Source: Tanypteryx hageni
Taxonomy: Eukaryota; Arthropoda; Insecta; Odonata; Petaluridae
Length of the DNA stretch: 64,000 nucleotides
Assembly: GCA_028673005.1 (NCBI GenBank)
Contig: CM054116.1
Span: forward strand, 75,652,572 to 75,716,571
Direction of reading: 5' to 3'
Part shown: in pieces, positions 36,501 to 47,400 of the stretch
Numbering within the stretch: the stretch's first letter is position 1
How the letters are laid out: every line of letters starts with the position of its first letter
Program-made: the position numbers and the translations under genes
The notes under the pieces: generated by a model
Told to the model about the DNA's origin: nothing
Seen by the model: the letters and a program-made list of their open reading frames with translations, nothing else
Database searches by the model: none

Positions 36501-36805
36501 ACGATTGCGAAGGGTTAAAGAAGTGTGATTGGAAGGTCGGGGGGTTAGGAGGTGTCTCCCTCTATCTCATCCGGCGGGAGAAAGAGGGGAGTAAACCTCT
36601 TTGGAAATCGAGGACGCGTATAGCGTGGAGGAGACATGTATGAGGGTATAGGCGAGGCGCCTTTTGGCTCCGGGGTCGCTCGAGGGCAGTGCGACACACC
36701 TGCTTCGTGCTGAGGTCTCTCTTCCACTCCCATTGGCCCGATGGGCGTTCCTCTCAGTCCGAATATCATTTCGGGCCCCCTTCACCCGCTGGTCTCTTTC
36801 TCTGG

Positions 36806-36838
<33 letters not shown>

Positions 36839-37438
36839 ACACACACAAAAAAGAATTCGCTATGATTGCGTTATTATTTCATACATCCTGAATAGAAGCT
36901 AAAACGAATGGATTCCGAAGGCTCTAGTCATTCCTTTCTGGAGGATAAGAGAATAAGGATCTTCTGTGGCACGCGGGCGGCGTGACTTCTCGTGCAGAAC
37001 ATGAGTTGGCCAGTTCCGACGAAAGTTTACGGGCGCCCGAGATCCCCCTCGGTTGTGTGAATTAGTAATAATAATGTCATGATGTCACGCGAGCGCATGG
37101 GTGTCAATGGGAGAGAGTAACTCATTTGGATCTCGCCTTGATCTCGAGGTCAAGAAGGCGAAAGTTGAATCGTTCGTCAACGCCGGTATTGGCAATTGTA
37201 TCGGCTGTGCTCGTGTTATTTTTTTATAGACATGCAATCCGATATAGAAAACAGCCACGGATTTCCGACCAAAATTTTGCGAGATTTAGATCGGTTAGTA
37301 GTTTCAAAAAATACCGGATAAGTAATGTTATTATAGGCGCTTCCTATTTTATTTAACGGTAAAAATAAATATTGTAGATAATCTGATAATATTATTCATG
37401 AAAGGGAAGATATAGAGATCGTGTAAATGTTACTAAAT
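36501..37438. other. Mixed stretch with (TC)n-(AC)n compound microsatellite
   Basis: A compound microsatellite of (TC)n then (AC)n lies at about 36,804-36,847. The 36,540-36,800 segment is GC-rich. Frames spanning the microsatellite on both strands are artefacts. Confidence 0.6.
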
Positions 37439-37446
37439 AAATTTAT

Positions 37447-37475
37447 CATGGTACTAATACAGGAGGTAGGTCGTT
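37447..37475 (+). repeat. Left terminal inverted repeat of the P-type element
   Basis: 29 bp, starting CATGGTACTA and ending GGTAGGTCGTT. It differs from the right repeat at positions 11 and 14 only. Adjacent target duplication: AAATTTAT. Confidence 0.92.
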
Positions 37476-37506
37476 CCGGTGGACGAAAACGCGTCCAGTT
37501 CGCGCA

Positions 37507-37520
37507 TGACGTCACGTGGT
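37507..37520 (+). promoter_or_regulatory. Subterminal inverted repeat, left copy (CRE/E-box composite)
   Basis: TGACGTCACGTGGT contains the palindromic CRE core TGACGTCA overlapping the E-box CACGTG. The same 14-mer occurs inverted at 39,581-39,594, at nearly equal distance from its end (60 versus 61 bp). Subterminal inverted repeats are also known in the Drosophila P element. It could bind host bZIP/bHLH factors or the element's own protein. Confidence 0.75.
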
Positions 37521-37537
37521 CGTAAGCTGTAGCGGGA

Positions 37538-39300
37538 AGCTTAAAATTTGTATAAAAATTAACGTAAATCGGCTGCTGATATCCGTCTTTTTATTTCTTC
37601 ATCCTTCGTTATTATAAATAATACATTTATAAGTCATGCTATAAAATCCCGGGACGTTAATTTGTATATACAATGATTTTTTAACGAATTACCGGAATCG
37701 GAAAAAAGTTCAAGTTTGTTATGAACATTCGGCATCAAGTGAACTTTGAAGAAGGAAATAGACTTCTAAGAAAGGTCCCGAACTCATTTCAAAGAGAAGG
37801 GCTTTATTTTCCGTATGATTCTCACTCAAAGGCCAATTTTTCCCAAGTTAACTTTTTAGTTTTTTCGTCATTGATTTCTTCGAATTTCGCGTAAATACTG
37901 GCGTTTTTATCACTCACCAGCGTAATTGCCCTTCAAATATGACGGGTATGCGTGAATTAAATTTAAATTGAAATAAAAATATTAATGAAACCAACTTTTA
38001 GATACACTAAAAAGTAAACAATAAATATAAAATTCACATAATTGAGTGTTCCAGAGATAAAAAATAGTTATGGGTGAATGGAAATTGCATGAAAAAGAAA
38101 TACATCATGGTACACAATTCTTTTACGTCTGAAATTATTAATTATAATTAAGATGGGTTCTAGGGAAAATGATTTAAAAGCAGAATAAAATATTTATTGA
38201 TAAATGCAAAAATTTGTTGGATTCAGAAATTTATTTTGTAATCATAAACAACACATCTGGTCCAAACATGGACCATATGTTACATAACAAAATATGTTAC
38301 AAACTTTCTTACCGTTAACTCCATTGGCATTTTGTCACCGATATAAAATCAATATTAACAATATTGTGACCAAACATTTACTTGTAAAAGCTAAGATAGA
38401 TTGATGAGAATATGAAAATCACTGATGACGCACAGAGCAAATTCGTGCTGCAAAAAATTTATAATTAATTAAATAGTTGATACATAAGCATTTGATAATG
38501 GCTAATTAATTAATGGAAATGATTGTAAAACGTCAACAGTATGATGGGCTAAGCCACAGAGTCAAAAATAATTTTACGAACTACCTTGAAAAGCACATTC
38601 TGGCCAACAGGTGGGAACATTACAAGAAAATACTTTGGTGCAGGCAAAGTTTAATGACTGAAGCCTAAACTCAACTAAAATATTCACCGATCACGAAAAA
38701 ATGGGCAAAATTGTAGCTTTATATTTTTCAAAAACTTAAATCGATCAGAAAACTCGCTAAATTTCAAATGTAAATAATAATTCGTTAAATCATATGATAT
38801 TTAAATTAATAAACACTGCGCATGAACATATGTAGGAAGAACTGGTACTGTATAATTAGAAGGCACGTTTGTAAACATTGCTAAATTTACATAAAAATGG
38901 TCATTAACGCAACAGTAAAATTTTGTATTTTAGTAACGCTTATGATGTTAAGTAGGTACTTATTGTAAATTAAATAAATAATGTTTCATATCTTGTTAAG
39001 AGATATTTAAGAATAATACAAAAAATACAACTAATTTTTTAACATGCTATTCTCTCAACATGCTGTATTTGTGACAAATTTATATTGCACCAAGCATTTT
39101 CATTCTAAATAGGCATAAATACACCGAGGAGACGCTGTATAAATCGATTAAGTAATAGTTAACATCATACCGAATGAATAAATTTCATAATATTGACGCT
39201 TTAACTATTTATATCGACATCACTAGTTTCACTACAGCCAGATCACTGAAGTTCAATTAACCAGCAATAATTACATAAATAGATTTAGATAAAATTAATA
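37538..39300. other. AT-rich interior of the P-type element, no recognisable exon
   Basis: The interior between the left end and the THAP exon has stops in all frames. A minus-strand segment near 38,585-38,670 begins after AG and ends before GTAG, so a spliced exon is conceivable, but its three translations show neither C-x2-H nor other THAP/transposase features. Confidence 0.55.
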
Positions 39301-39336
39301 AGTAGCATATTTAAACCAAAGAATACCTGCTCTTAC

Positions 39337-39481
39337 CTGATTTCACGTTTATGTTGCCTCTTCTCCGGCATGCTCGAATCCATGTTTCTTGAATGGACTT
39401 TTCTTGGGGAAATCGAAAAAATCTTACCCTACCATTACAATTTTTGTAACTGTTATTGCAACCAAATACCACACAAGACAT
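39337..39481 (-). CDS. THAP zinc-finger domain, first exon (partial) of the P-type element
   Basis: Starting at ATG (39,481) the exon reads MSCVVFGCNNS, then FFRFPQEKS and TWIRACRRRGN. The C-x4-C pair just after the start, the aromatic/FP block and the Trp are typical of the N-terminal half of a THAP domain, a sequence-specific DNA-binding C2CH zinc finger found in P-element transposase and animal THAP proteins. The second zinc pair (C-x2-H) is missing and would lie in a later exon. The exon ends at a consensus donor (CAG|GTAAGAG on the minus strand) after 145 nt, giving phase 1. The open frame extends upstream to 39,508 without an ATG, so the ATG at 39,481 is preferred. I could not identify the next exon. 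Alternative: a domesticated THAP gene, unlikely given the intact transposon ends. Confidence 0.75.
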
Positions 39482-39580
39482 AATTTCATTGAGAGAGCCA
39501 CAGTTCAAGAGAAAACAATATTTTTTTCAAACCCGCGACCCCAGTCAATGCTAATACATAGGCGACAAGCGCAATCTACC

Positions 39581-39594
39581 ACCACGTGACGTCA
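39581..39594 (-). promoter_or_regulatory. Subterminal inverted repeat, right copy (CRE/E-box composite)
   Basis: ACCACGTGACGTCA is the exact reverse complement of 37,507-37,520. It lies 100-113 bp upstream of the THAP exon ATG (39,481) on the minus strand, so it could act as a promoter element as well as a transposition site. Confidence 0.75.
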
Positions 39595-39626
39595 CACGCT
39601 CGAAGCGACGCTCAGCTGAGATGCGC

Positions 39627-39655
39627 AACGACCTACCTCCTATAGTAGTACCATG
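39627..39655 (-). repeat. Right terminal inverted repeat of the P-type element
   Basis: 29 bp reading AACGACCTACCTCCTATAGT then AGTACCATG on the + strand. Followed directly by the target duplication AAATTTAT. Confidence 0.92.
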
Positions 39656-39663
39656 AAATTTAT

Positions 39664-40230
39664 CTAAATACTCGTAAGTTATATCAAAAGTCCTCATTTT
39701 TATTAATTTATGAAATCGCGATTTTAGAATGAAACTTGTGATAGATACTCTTACTTTTTATTATTCTTGCGGATAGGAATATTTATTCGATCTAACTTGA
39801 TACATTTTTCAAGACAAAAATCCCAGCGAAGTTTATAAGAATGGTTTCAAAAAGTGTTTTTCAATAATACGCGAGGTGCGTGCGCAGTTGAGATGGCACA
39901 GTCATGCAAGACATGTTCAATGGTTTTTACATTATAGCGGTGAAGAGTGGTCCAATTAATTGTCCAACTCTTAGCAGTGGCTTGGCCATCACCGGTCCGC
40001 TTCATAACCAATTTAGTTCCTATGAAAACCTCTCGTGTGGAATATTTACGACCTCTCGTATATAAATCGAGTTTTCATTAGAAAAACGTCATGAAATGTT
40101 GCTATCAACAAAGAAAACTGCTATAAACCACGGACCTACACCTTTGAGTGGAAGACGAAGTCGTGATGCTTCGATTCATCGGGCCCGCAAGAAGTTAAAT
40201 CTTAATGGCCAGCTGAGGGGATGAGTGAGG
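39664..40230. other. Non-coding stretch right of the P-type element
   Basis: No recognised gene or element. Confidence 0.5.
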
Positions 40231-40810
40231 GACTCAAATAAGATAAAGAATGAATGGGTTGCTGGATAGGATCTGAGCCAATGTCCGTATGTGTGTGAGA
40301 GAGGTAGAGAAAGTAAGTGGAAGCAGAGCTGGAGAGAGAGAGAGAAATGGAGTTAGTGGGAGAGAGCGTGAGCTTGCGAGGGTTTATAGAGGAAAAGCTA
40401 TACAAAGGATACAAGAGAGTCGTAGAGATAGGACTAAAGGAACTAGAACGGATTGCGCTTGAGGGAAAAGGAAAGAAAGGAAGAGGGAGAAGGAAAGAGG
40501 ACAAGAGAAAACGCATAGGGCGTGGGAGAGAGAGAGAGAGAGAGCGAGAGAGTAGTGGAGTACATCGTGATTTATGGAGATTGTGTGCGCTCACGATGTT
40601 CCACTGAGTCTGCGGTGAAAGTGATGAAGCCAATGTGGTTGACAACGGGAGAGCCAATAGCGTCTCTAATTGCAAGTCCTTAAGAGGAAAGTCGCACGCG
40701 CCCACCCTAGTCATGATGACGCTAAAAATCTACTCCTCCCCTACTATCCTATCCCTACCCTATCTTCCTACCTGCCCTCCATTGCTCGCGGTGCGTGTTT
40801 AGTGCCCTAA
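40231..40810. repeat. Purine-rich tract with two (GA)n runs
   Basis: (GA)n runs at about 40,331-40,346 and 40,526-40,555 lie in a long G/A-rich segment. The 170-codon minus frame (40,202-40,714) is mostly Ser/Leu/Pro and the overlapping 96-codon + frame mostly Arg/Glu/Lys: two readings of the same low-complexity DNA. Confidence 0.7.
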
Positions 40811-41640
40811 GGACTCCCAGGGAAGTCGATGACTTCTTGGTTGGACCAATACTTTTTCAAGCTCTCGAGGAATATTGGTTCTAGTCCGGAAATGAATCCA
40901 CGCGATTTGTTAACTGACATCATACGCGCATACATATATCTGGACTCTGGTAGGCCCGTGATTATGCGAGGTCAAAGTGGATTTTCCGTGTCGCTGTCTT
41001 CCGTAAGCTTTTTTATTTCCTCTCTCTTCAAGGGAAGTCGACCGATGGCTGAATAGTTTCATTCCTCTTCTGTTGCCTTCAAATTTTCATTCTATCCTGA
41101 CTTTTAGCATGAAGTTTCTACTCAGGAAATGCCTTCCTCTTTCTTATCAGTTGTATCATGGCCCTTCTCTCTCCTTGTATATGCGTATACATAGATATAA
41201 ATACAGTATTCAAGTGTGGTACGGCCGAATATTCTGATCTTCGGTTATAATTACTGTAACTGTATTTTTATATTTGCATTTCGTGCGTTCACTGTACGGC
41301 AACGGTAATACTCTAGTTTATTTGAACCTTAACAGCACGATACACATCGGCTGGACTTCTTTACATGTTATAATTTAGCGTCAAAAATAAAACCTCGCGA
41401 TTTCATCTCGACGTTTTTCTGCCACTTTATACACCTTGACCTGAAATGTTCTCGGAAAAATTTCACCGAAAGATTTGTCTTCTTCCAACTTTTTAATGGC
41501 ATCTCATCCTCGAAGAGAGTGTGACATTAAGATTTATGAAGATTTTTTGTTTCTATTTCTCTCTCATACCCGAGTTGTGTAGGTGAGATGCATGCATTAT
41601 TCCTCCCCCTGATCCTTATTCGGCCGTTTCTACTCTCCCT
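40811..41640. other. Non-coding stretch
   Basis: No gene recognised. An ATGCGTATACATAGATATA-type segment lies near 41,180. Confidence 0.5.
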
Positions 41641-42860
41641 CTTCTCTAGCTCGCCCTCTTATTTCTCCCTCTCCCTCTACTTATTGTTGTCATAAGGAAT
41701 GGAGTCCGGTCTCTCTCTCTTTCCTGTTGTCTGATTCTCGCCGTGAGGCCAAAAACCCTTCGGCCTTCTTTGAAGAACGCGCGAGTTGGTGGGCGGAGGA
41801 GGTCGAAAGAGAGGAGAGAAAGAGAGAGAAATCCTTTTGCGCTATCAGAGAACGAGAAAGAGGAGAAAGGAGTTAGATGGTACGGGGGAAGGGGCGACCA
41901 ACGGCGCATGCGCGATACGTTCTTTCTCGGAGTGACGGCGTCGCCAAGCCTCCGAGGCAAGGAAGGACGAGGCTGTCTCGGAGATAGAGGCTGCGCGATA
42001 GAGGAAATGGAAGGGATAGGTCGGGAGAAAAAGAGAAAAAGAAACGACAAGGAACAGGGTTGGGCGAAGAGTTTTTCGATTGCATTGGAAAAGTCACGGC
42101 GCGTGTAATAATGAGGTATGAATAGGTGGCGGAAGACGGTCAAATTGGGCCTGAATTGGGTCTATCATAAAAAGATAAGGGAGGAGAGAGAGAAAAAGTG
42201 CGATGCAGGTGGAATGAGGGTGTCGAGGAAAGGCTTCGGGGAATAGAGCCGGAGTGTGGGAATAAGGAAGCTGTAAAGAGAGCTCGGGCGGTGGAGGATG
42301 GGAAGATTTCGTCCGGGATAAGTATAGGGTAGAGGAGAGGTGGAATGGGTTGAAGGAGTCTGGAATGGATTTGGCGTGAAGAAGGATGGTAGTGGGTCAA
42401 GAGGGAACTGATAACGTCTGGATGAGGGTTGGCAGGGAACCAACGGGTGGGGTTAGGTTAGTTAGCATGTCATGATGATCGGCGGGGGGGATCGGAATGG
42501 AGACGCTAAAGAAGGCTGAATTATCAACGAGCGAATCGTAAGGTGCTGCAATGGGATGGGAGGAGTTCGAAAGGTTGGCCAGAATGAGGGTTGATAAGGG
42601 AACTAGGAGGTGCTGAAATTGAGATGGAAAAAGAGTCGATAGAGATGGCGACGCATTTAATGCCTGAAAAAGTTGCCGAAACGACGTTTGCACGGGAAAA
42701 AAGAACGCGAGCAGACTAAGATGGAGCTGATAGCTGCTCGGAAAGGGCTGGATGGGTCCAGATGAGATACATCGAGATGGGGAAAGTGGTGGAAAGTGTC
42801 GTAATTCCGATAAATCGTCGGATTCTCGCTGGATCTTAGTCGTGATGTGTTTATTCCATC
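41641..42860. repeat. Long purine-rich block with CpG-rich centre
   Basis: From 41,790 to about 42,740 the + strand is mostly G and A, with a CpG-rich centre at 41,880-42,000 (GGCGCATGCGCGATACG). Minus-strand frames of 165, 86, 92, 98 and 83 codons run one after another in different frames and are Ser/Pro/Leu-rich, as expected from purine bias. Confidence 0.65.
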
Positions 42861-44600
42861 TCGCTTCATTTCCTCTTCATCTCTTTCATCCTCGGTCTTG
42901 ACAAACAACTTTTATATCGCCTTCGCTTGAGAAATTCATAGTAATAAATTTGTATGCATATTATAGCTTTATGTGTCGCATGAAATCGAGGACACGAAAT
43001 GTTTGCCAGTTCGCGGACTAGTTAACAGTCTCATGGACACGAAATAAGCCGATGATCGACATTTTATTTTATTGCGGTCTTTTATCACGCAATCTGAAGT
43101 TTTATGGAAAGGGCTATTTGTCAGTGATATTATTTGTTTTTTTCTCCTTCAGTTTATGACGGGTTATTTAAGGCTTTACGGAAATTCAGCTACGAGGTCT
43201 TACGCGAGAAAAAACTTCATCAAAGGAAATAAAATTATTCAGTTATTTTTTGTAAAGTTTTGCTTCGTCTAAACTGGCCACTTACAATGAAATATGTTCA
43301 TTCATTGCACAGTCTTTAATATTTAGACGGAGTGTCTTTTTTCGCAATAACATTGGTCGTTTTAGAACGTTTGAACTTGAATTCGGATCCGGTGCACAAC
43401 ACCTCAAATCGTTTCTTTCGGCTAGGTTTTCCATACTGTCAGAGAGGCGGTATTGTTATTATTCGCTCTCCGATATTTAATCGTGTATTTTCAGTTATGA
43501 AATTATACGTTTCTACTAATTAGGGATGCACAGCATCCGCTTCGCGCATGCAAGTTTTACGAAGGGTAAGGTGACTCTGATATTAAAAATATGAATACCT
43601 ATTTGATATTCTCTGCATTTACTTTATTTATTTTTATGAATATTTTGTTATTATCAGAAATATTTTTATGCGAGAAATTTAATCGCATTCAAGTACGTAA
43701 TTCTATACGATTTTTTCGCAGTTATTTGTGAATGTATTTGCTTGGGATAGAATGCATGGTTATGTTTCCATTAAAATAATTTTTATAAGATTGAACATTC
43801 ACCACTTTCAGAGAGGATTTAAATAATCTCACGACATCTGTAGATGTGTAAGCATTTTTACAGAATAAAAGGATAAGACTCAATTATCTGCTATCTATCT
43901 GCCACTGATTTATACTCTGATAGCTATCATGTACGATGTTATCTAAAAAAATAAATTGCGTTTATTCATCGTGGAAATAAATAAGATTTGAAAGTTTTAT
44001 AACTGGCAAAAACCAATGTCTTTTTGTCTAGCATATGCCTTCCACCGTAGAATTTAACATCAACACTTTCCTTTGTGTATATAAATTTATAGCAACTAAT
44101 AATTTGCCCACAACATATTACGCTGGATTTTAACAAGTGATGTCATTTAGGGATCTATAGCACCTATGATAAAATTTCCTCGTTTTCTCAACGATTATTT
44201 TTAGAATGAATCATATTTATGAGAACTAAAGAAATCATACTACACAGAAAGAGAAACTATTGTAGTAACTATATATTAAGGAGAGTTTTATTATTAATTA
44301 TGAAACAGTTTTAAAATTAATACAGCCGAAGAACGTTTCGTGTATTATTCACTTTATTGTGTCGTAAAGTTAGTTGATGTCAGTCGATGAACACTCTTTT
44401 TTTATATCGTCGTTATTGGCCCATAGAAGCCCAATTCATTGGAATTGTCAATTACTTTAGAATTTCTTCTATCTTGCTTGTGTAATCTTAAAAGTGCTGT
44501 AATCCTTGAAATATAAATTTTTATTTTCTTCTCAATACTAATGCATCTCATGTTGGGGTTCGAGGAATTTTAATCGAACTTGGATCGGTAACCGGAGATC
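42861..44600. other. AT-rich non-coding stretch
   Basis: No gene recognised. Frames at 43,072-43,272 and 43,332-43,523 lack known motifs. 43,560-44,540 is very AT-rich. Confidence 0.5.
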
Positions 44601-45660
44601 CGTTAAATAGTTCTTCTCGCCTCCTCCGCCCATATTTTCAGAAATTGATGACTGGCAATTTCTCATCCATCCGAAAATTCCGCGCGTTCACTCCCCGCCC
44701 AAGAGGATTCCCACGCGCGCGTTCTCTTTCGAAACCGCGTGTGCGCAAGATCTCTTTTTCCTCTCTCCTTCCATTCTCTTTATCTCTCTGTGCGTCTTTC
44801 TCTCTCTTATCTTTTCCACTCACTCTATGTGCCCTCCGCGATAGAGGAGACCTTCTCACTCGCCTCTTCTTCCTCGTACAAGAGGAAAAAAGAAGAGTAA
44901 GAGCGAGATACATCCTCATTTTTCGTTCCTTTTATTTGAGACAATTCTTCTCGTCGTTGCCTCCCACCCACGCCGTCTTTCTCTCTCTCTCTCTCTCTCG
45001 CTCGCTCTCCCGCTCTCCCGACAATACTCACTCAAACTCGGCCTTTACTGCTTTTGCATATTTACTCCTCATATCTCTTCCTTTTCTTTCGCCACGAAAT
45101 TTTTTATCCTCTTCCTCTTCTTCTTCTCCTTTCCCTTTTAGTTCTATTTTCCTCTCGTGTTTGAAATGCCCGACCTTCTAACTCATTCCTATCCCCGTCT
45201 CGCCCTTAATTTTTTTTCTTTTCCTCCTCCTTGACTTTATTTTCTCTTCGTTTTAAGATATCTCTTCGCAACTCTTCTTGACTCTCTTCCACGTATTCCT
45301 ACCCTTAATGCTTAAGGATATCTCCTCCTAAGTCGCTCTCTCACATCCTACTGTCCGCATCAACAATTCATTAACATCTTATCGCTCTCTATTCTTCCTC
45401 CGCCGGTCACTATAGTTGCTTAGCGTGGGTTAGCCGTAGAATATCCACTCCCGTATCACTCTCCCATCTTTCCCCCTTTAACCTTCTCTCTCGATCGAAA
45501 GGAGGGGAATTAAGGGATGAGGCTTGAGATGGAGTAGGGAATGGAAGAAGTTTATTTTTCAACTCGAGGTTAAAAGAAGAGATGCGGGTTAAGGAGGAAG
45601 GAGAGAGAAATGAGCGATAAAAGAGAGGAAGGAATGAAGGCGGCTGTTAAACGTACGACG
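44601..45660. repeat. Pyrimidine-rich block with (TC)n, ending purine-rich
   Basis: A C/T-rich + strand from 44,740 to 45,480 includes (TC)n at about 44,979-45,002 and CTCCCG repeats. It then switches to G/A-rich at 45,490-45,640. The 178-codon + frame (44,645-45,181) is a Ser/Phe/Leu-rich composition artefact. Confidence 0.7.
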
Positions 45661-46440
45661 GGGTGAAAGGCGACGTGAAATCAAAAGGAATTATACGCCC
45701 CTCGAAGATGTTATTATTCCACATCTGATATTCATTCCTGCGCTGGATATTCACCCAATGAGTTTTAAAATTGTGCAAAATATAGCGCATGCATCGAATT
45801 TATTCATTTGTCATAAAATTTGCTCTCGCTGGGTTGCAGTTTATACCGCCTTTTTGATAGCAAATATTCGTTTAACATTTGACAAATAAAAACGAGAGAA
45901 TTTAACAAAGTATTATTTCCTGGTTAACGGTATATATTTAGGGATTGTTGTTCGGTTAATGAAAATGCCTCTCATTAAGATTAAAATTCGAACGGTATTA
46001 AGCGATTATAAAGTCACTTTCAGATACCAGGCAATCTAATATAATATTAAGGCATACCTACGACGACATTGTTAAATTGTTTTTAAATCTGATGGCGATA
46101 TTTAAGTTGTTTTAGTTGCGTTAGAATGGTTTGGCTTGCTGATGCATTCACGAGGGAAATGAGCATTGTTAAGAATTATCAAAGAATTGTCGGGTGTCAA
46201 AATTATCTTATAACAAGAAAATAAATTGTAGCGCCGCTTTCTGCGAACAAAGAAGCAGTTAAAAAATAAATTAAAGATAAAAAGACTTCTATGGACACGA
46301 AACGATACAATGACGAATGATGTAAACGGGCACTGCCAACATTAGACGCAGCAACGGAAAATGCCGTCGTATATTCCGATTTAATGATCGATATGAGTCG
46401 TGAAGGGAGATTTGTCGAAAGACTCATCAGCATCGAGATG
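45661..46440. other. AT-rich non-coding stretch
   Basis: No gene recognised. A 76-codon minus frame at 46,203-46,433 has no known domain. Confidence 0.5.
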
Positions 46441-47400
46441 AACGATTCGCATGTGATTTAGATAAGGGAAATGAGAGAAAAGGCGGAACGTCGAAGAGAA
46501 AGGGGAAAAGAAGATGAGGGATTGAGATAAAGATATCGCTGGACGCAGTCGGAAATCGTACTGACGAATCTATGGTGACAGGAAAAAGATCCTGGTAATT
46601 AGAAGATGGAGGAAAGAGAGGTGGCCCTGGGGGGATTAAAAAAGATAGATAAAATAAACAAAACCGGCTGATCGAAATTAAGATAATGGAGTCACAGGTA
46701 AATGACAGTAAAGATGTAGAATGGATTAGAACAATTGAGGAGAAAGATTTGATAACAGATGGAGGTACAGAAATGGCGTTATCGAGATGTTACTCTTTTA
46801 AAAGTATATTTGTAGACTAGAGCCACAGTTAGCTCGTTTTACACACACGTAATTGTCCACGTCGTGGAATTATCCTTCTATTGTTTTCAGGAGGAAATCT
46901 AGGGAAAATATTTTTGTTCTATGAGGCAAAGAGCGTTCATCGCTCCAAATTTCAGGTGGTGAACATTAGAAAAAGAGGGATGATTAAAATGGCAACTGTA
47001 TGACGTTTTCGAGGTATCCGGCGGGGAATATTTATGAATAATTGAGAAAGTTTTATTAATTTACCTTTGAGGTTTGCCTTTATAAAATATAAGTTTCGAA
47101 GATGGAAGAAGAATAAAGATATTGAGGGTCATAGATGAAGTGTGCAGAATAATAAAATGTGGAAAATAAAGAAAGATAATTTGGGTTGGGATGTGAGTGT
47201 AAAAAAATGATGTAAGGAATATACAAAAGGAAAATTCAGTTCAGGTGGAAAACCTGCGTGGACAATCAGAGATAAAGTGAGGATAGAGGATCTTTACGGG
47301 AGTGTAATCTGTGAGAGACACCTCGTCGTGAGAAGTTGGGAGACGAACTAAGGAAGGAAGAGGATCGTGAAAGGGATTATTGCGATAAATATTCTAAGCA
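46441..47400. repeat. Purine-biased stretch
   Basis: G/A-biased on the + strand, most strongly 46,460-46,640 and 47,100-47,380, more A-rich than the other purine blocks. No gene recognised. Confidence 0.5.

Larger units (their letters stand above)
37447..39655 (-). mobile_element. P-superfamily DNA transposon with THAP exon, probably non-autonomous (2,209 bp)
   Basis: The left end reads CATGGTACTAATACAGGAGG followed by TAGGTCGTT. The right end is its inverted copy, agreeing at 27 of 29 bases. Both ends are flanked by a perfect 8-bp duplication, AAATTTAT (37,439-37,446 and 39,656-39,663). CATG-starting inverted repeats, 8-bp duplications and a THAP DNA-binding domain are the known hallmarks of the P superfamily. 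A 14-bp subterminal inverted repeat sits 60 bp from each end. Strand is given by the THAP exon, which reads inward from the right end. The 1.8 kb beyond the exon is AT-rich and shows no open frame of 60 codons or any catalytic-core similarity I can see, so the transposase is probably lost by internal deletion or decay. Confidence 0.88.

Noticed and set aside
40202..40714. 170-codon minus-strand frame
   Set aside because: Ser/Leu/Pro-rich translation of a (GA)n-bearing purine tract; the + strand is open at the same place.
42449..42465. GGTTAGGTTAGTTAG as possible telomere-type (TTAGG)n
   Set aside because: Only two units, well within chance for this composition.
44645..45181. 178-codon + strand frame
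   Set aside because: Ser/Phe/Leu-rich translation of a pyrimidine tract containing (TC)n.
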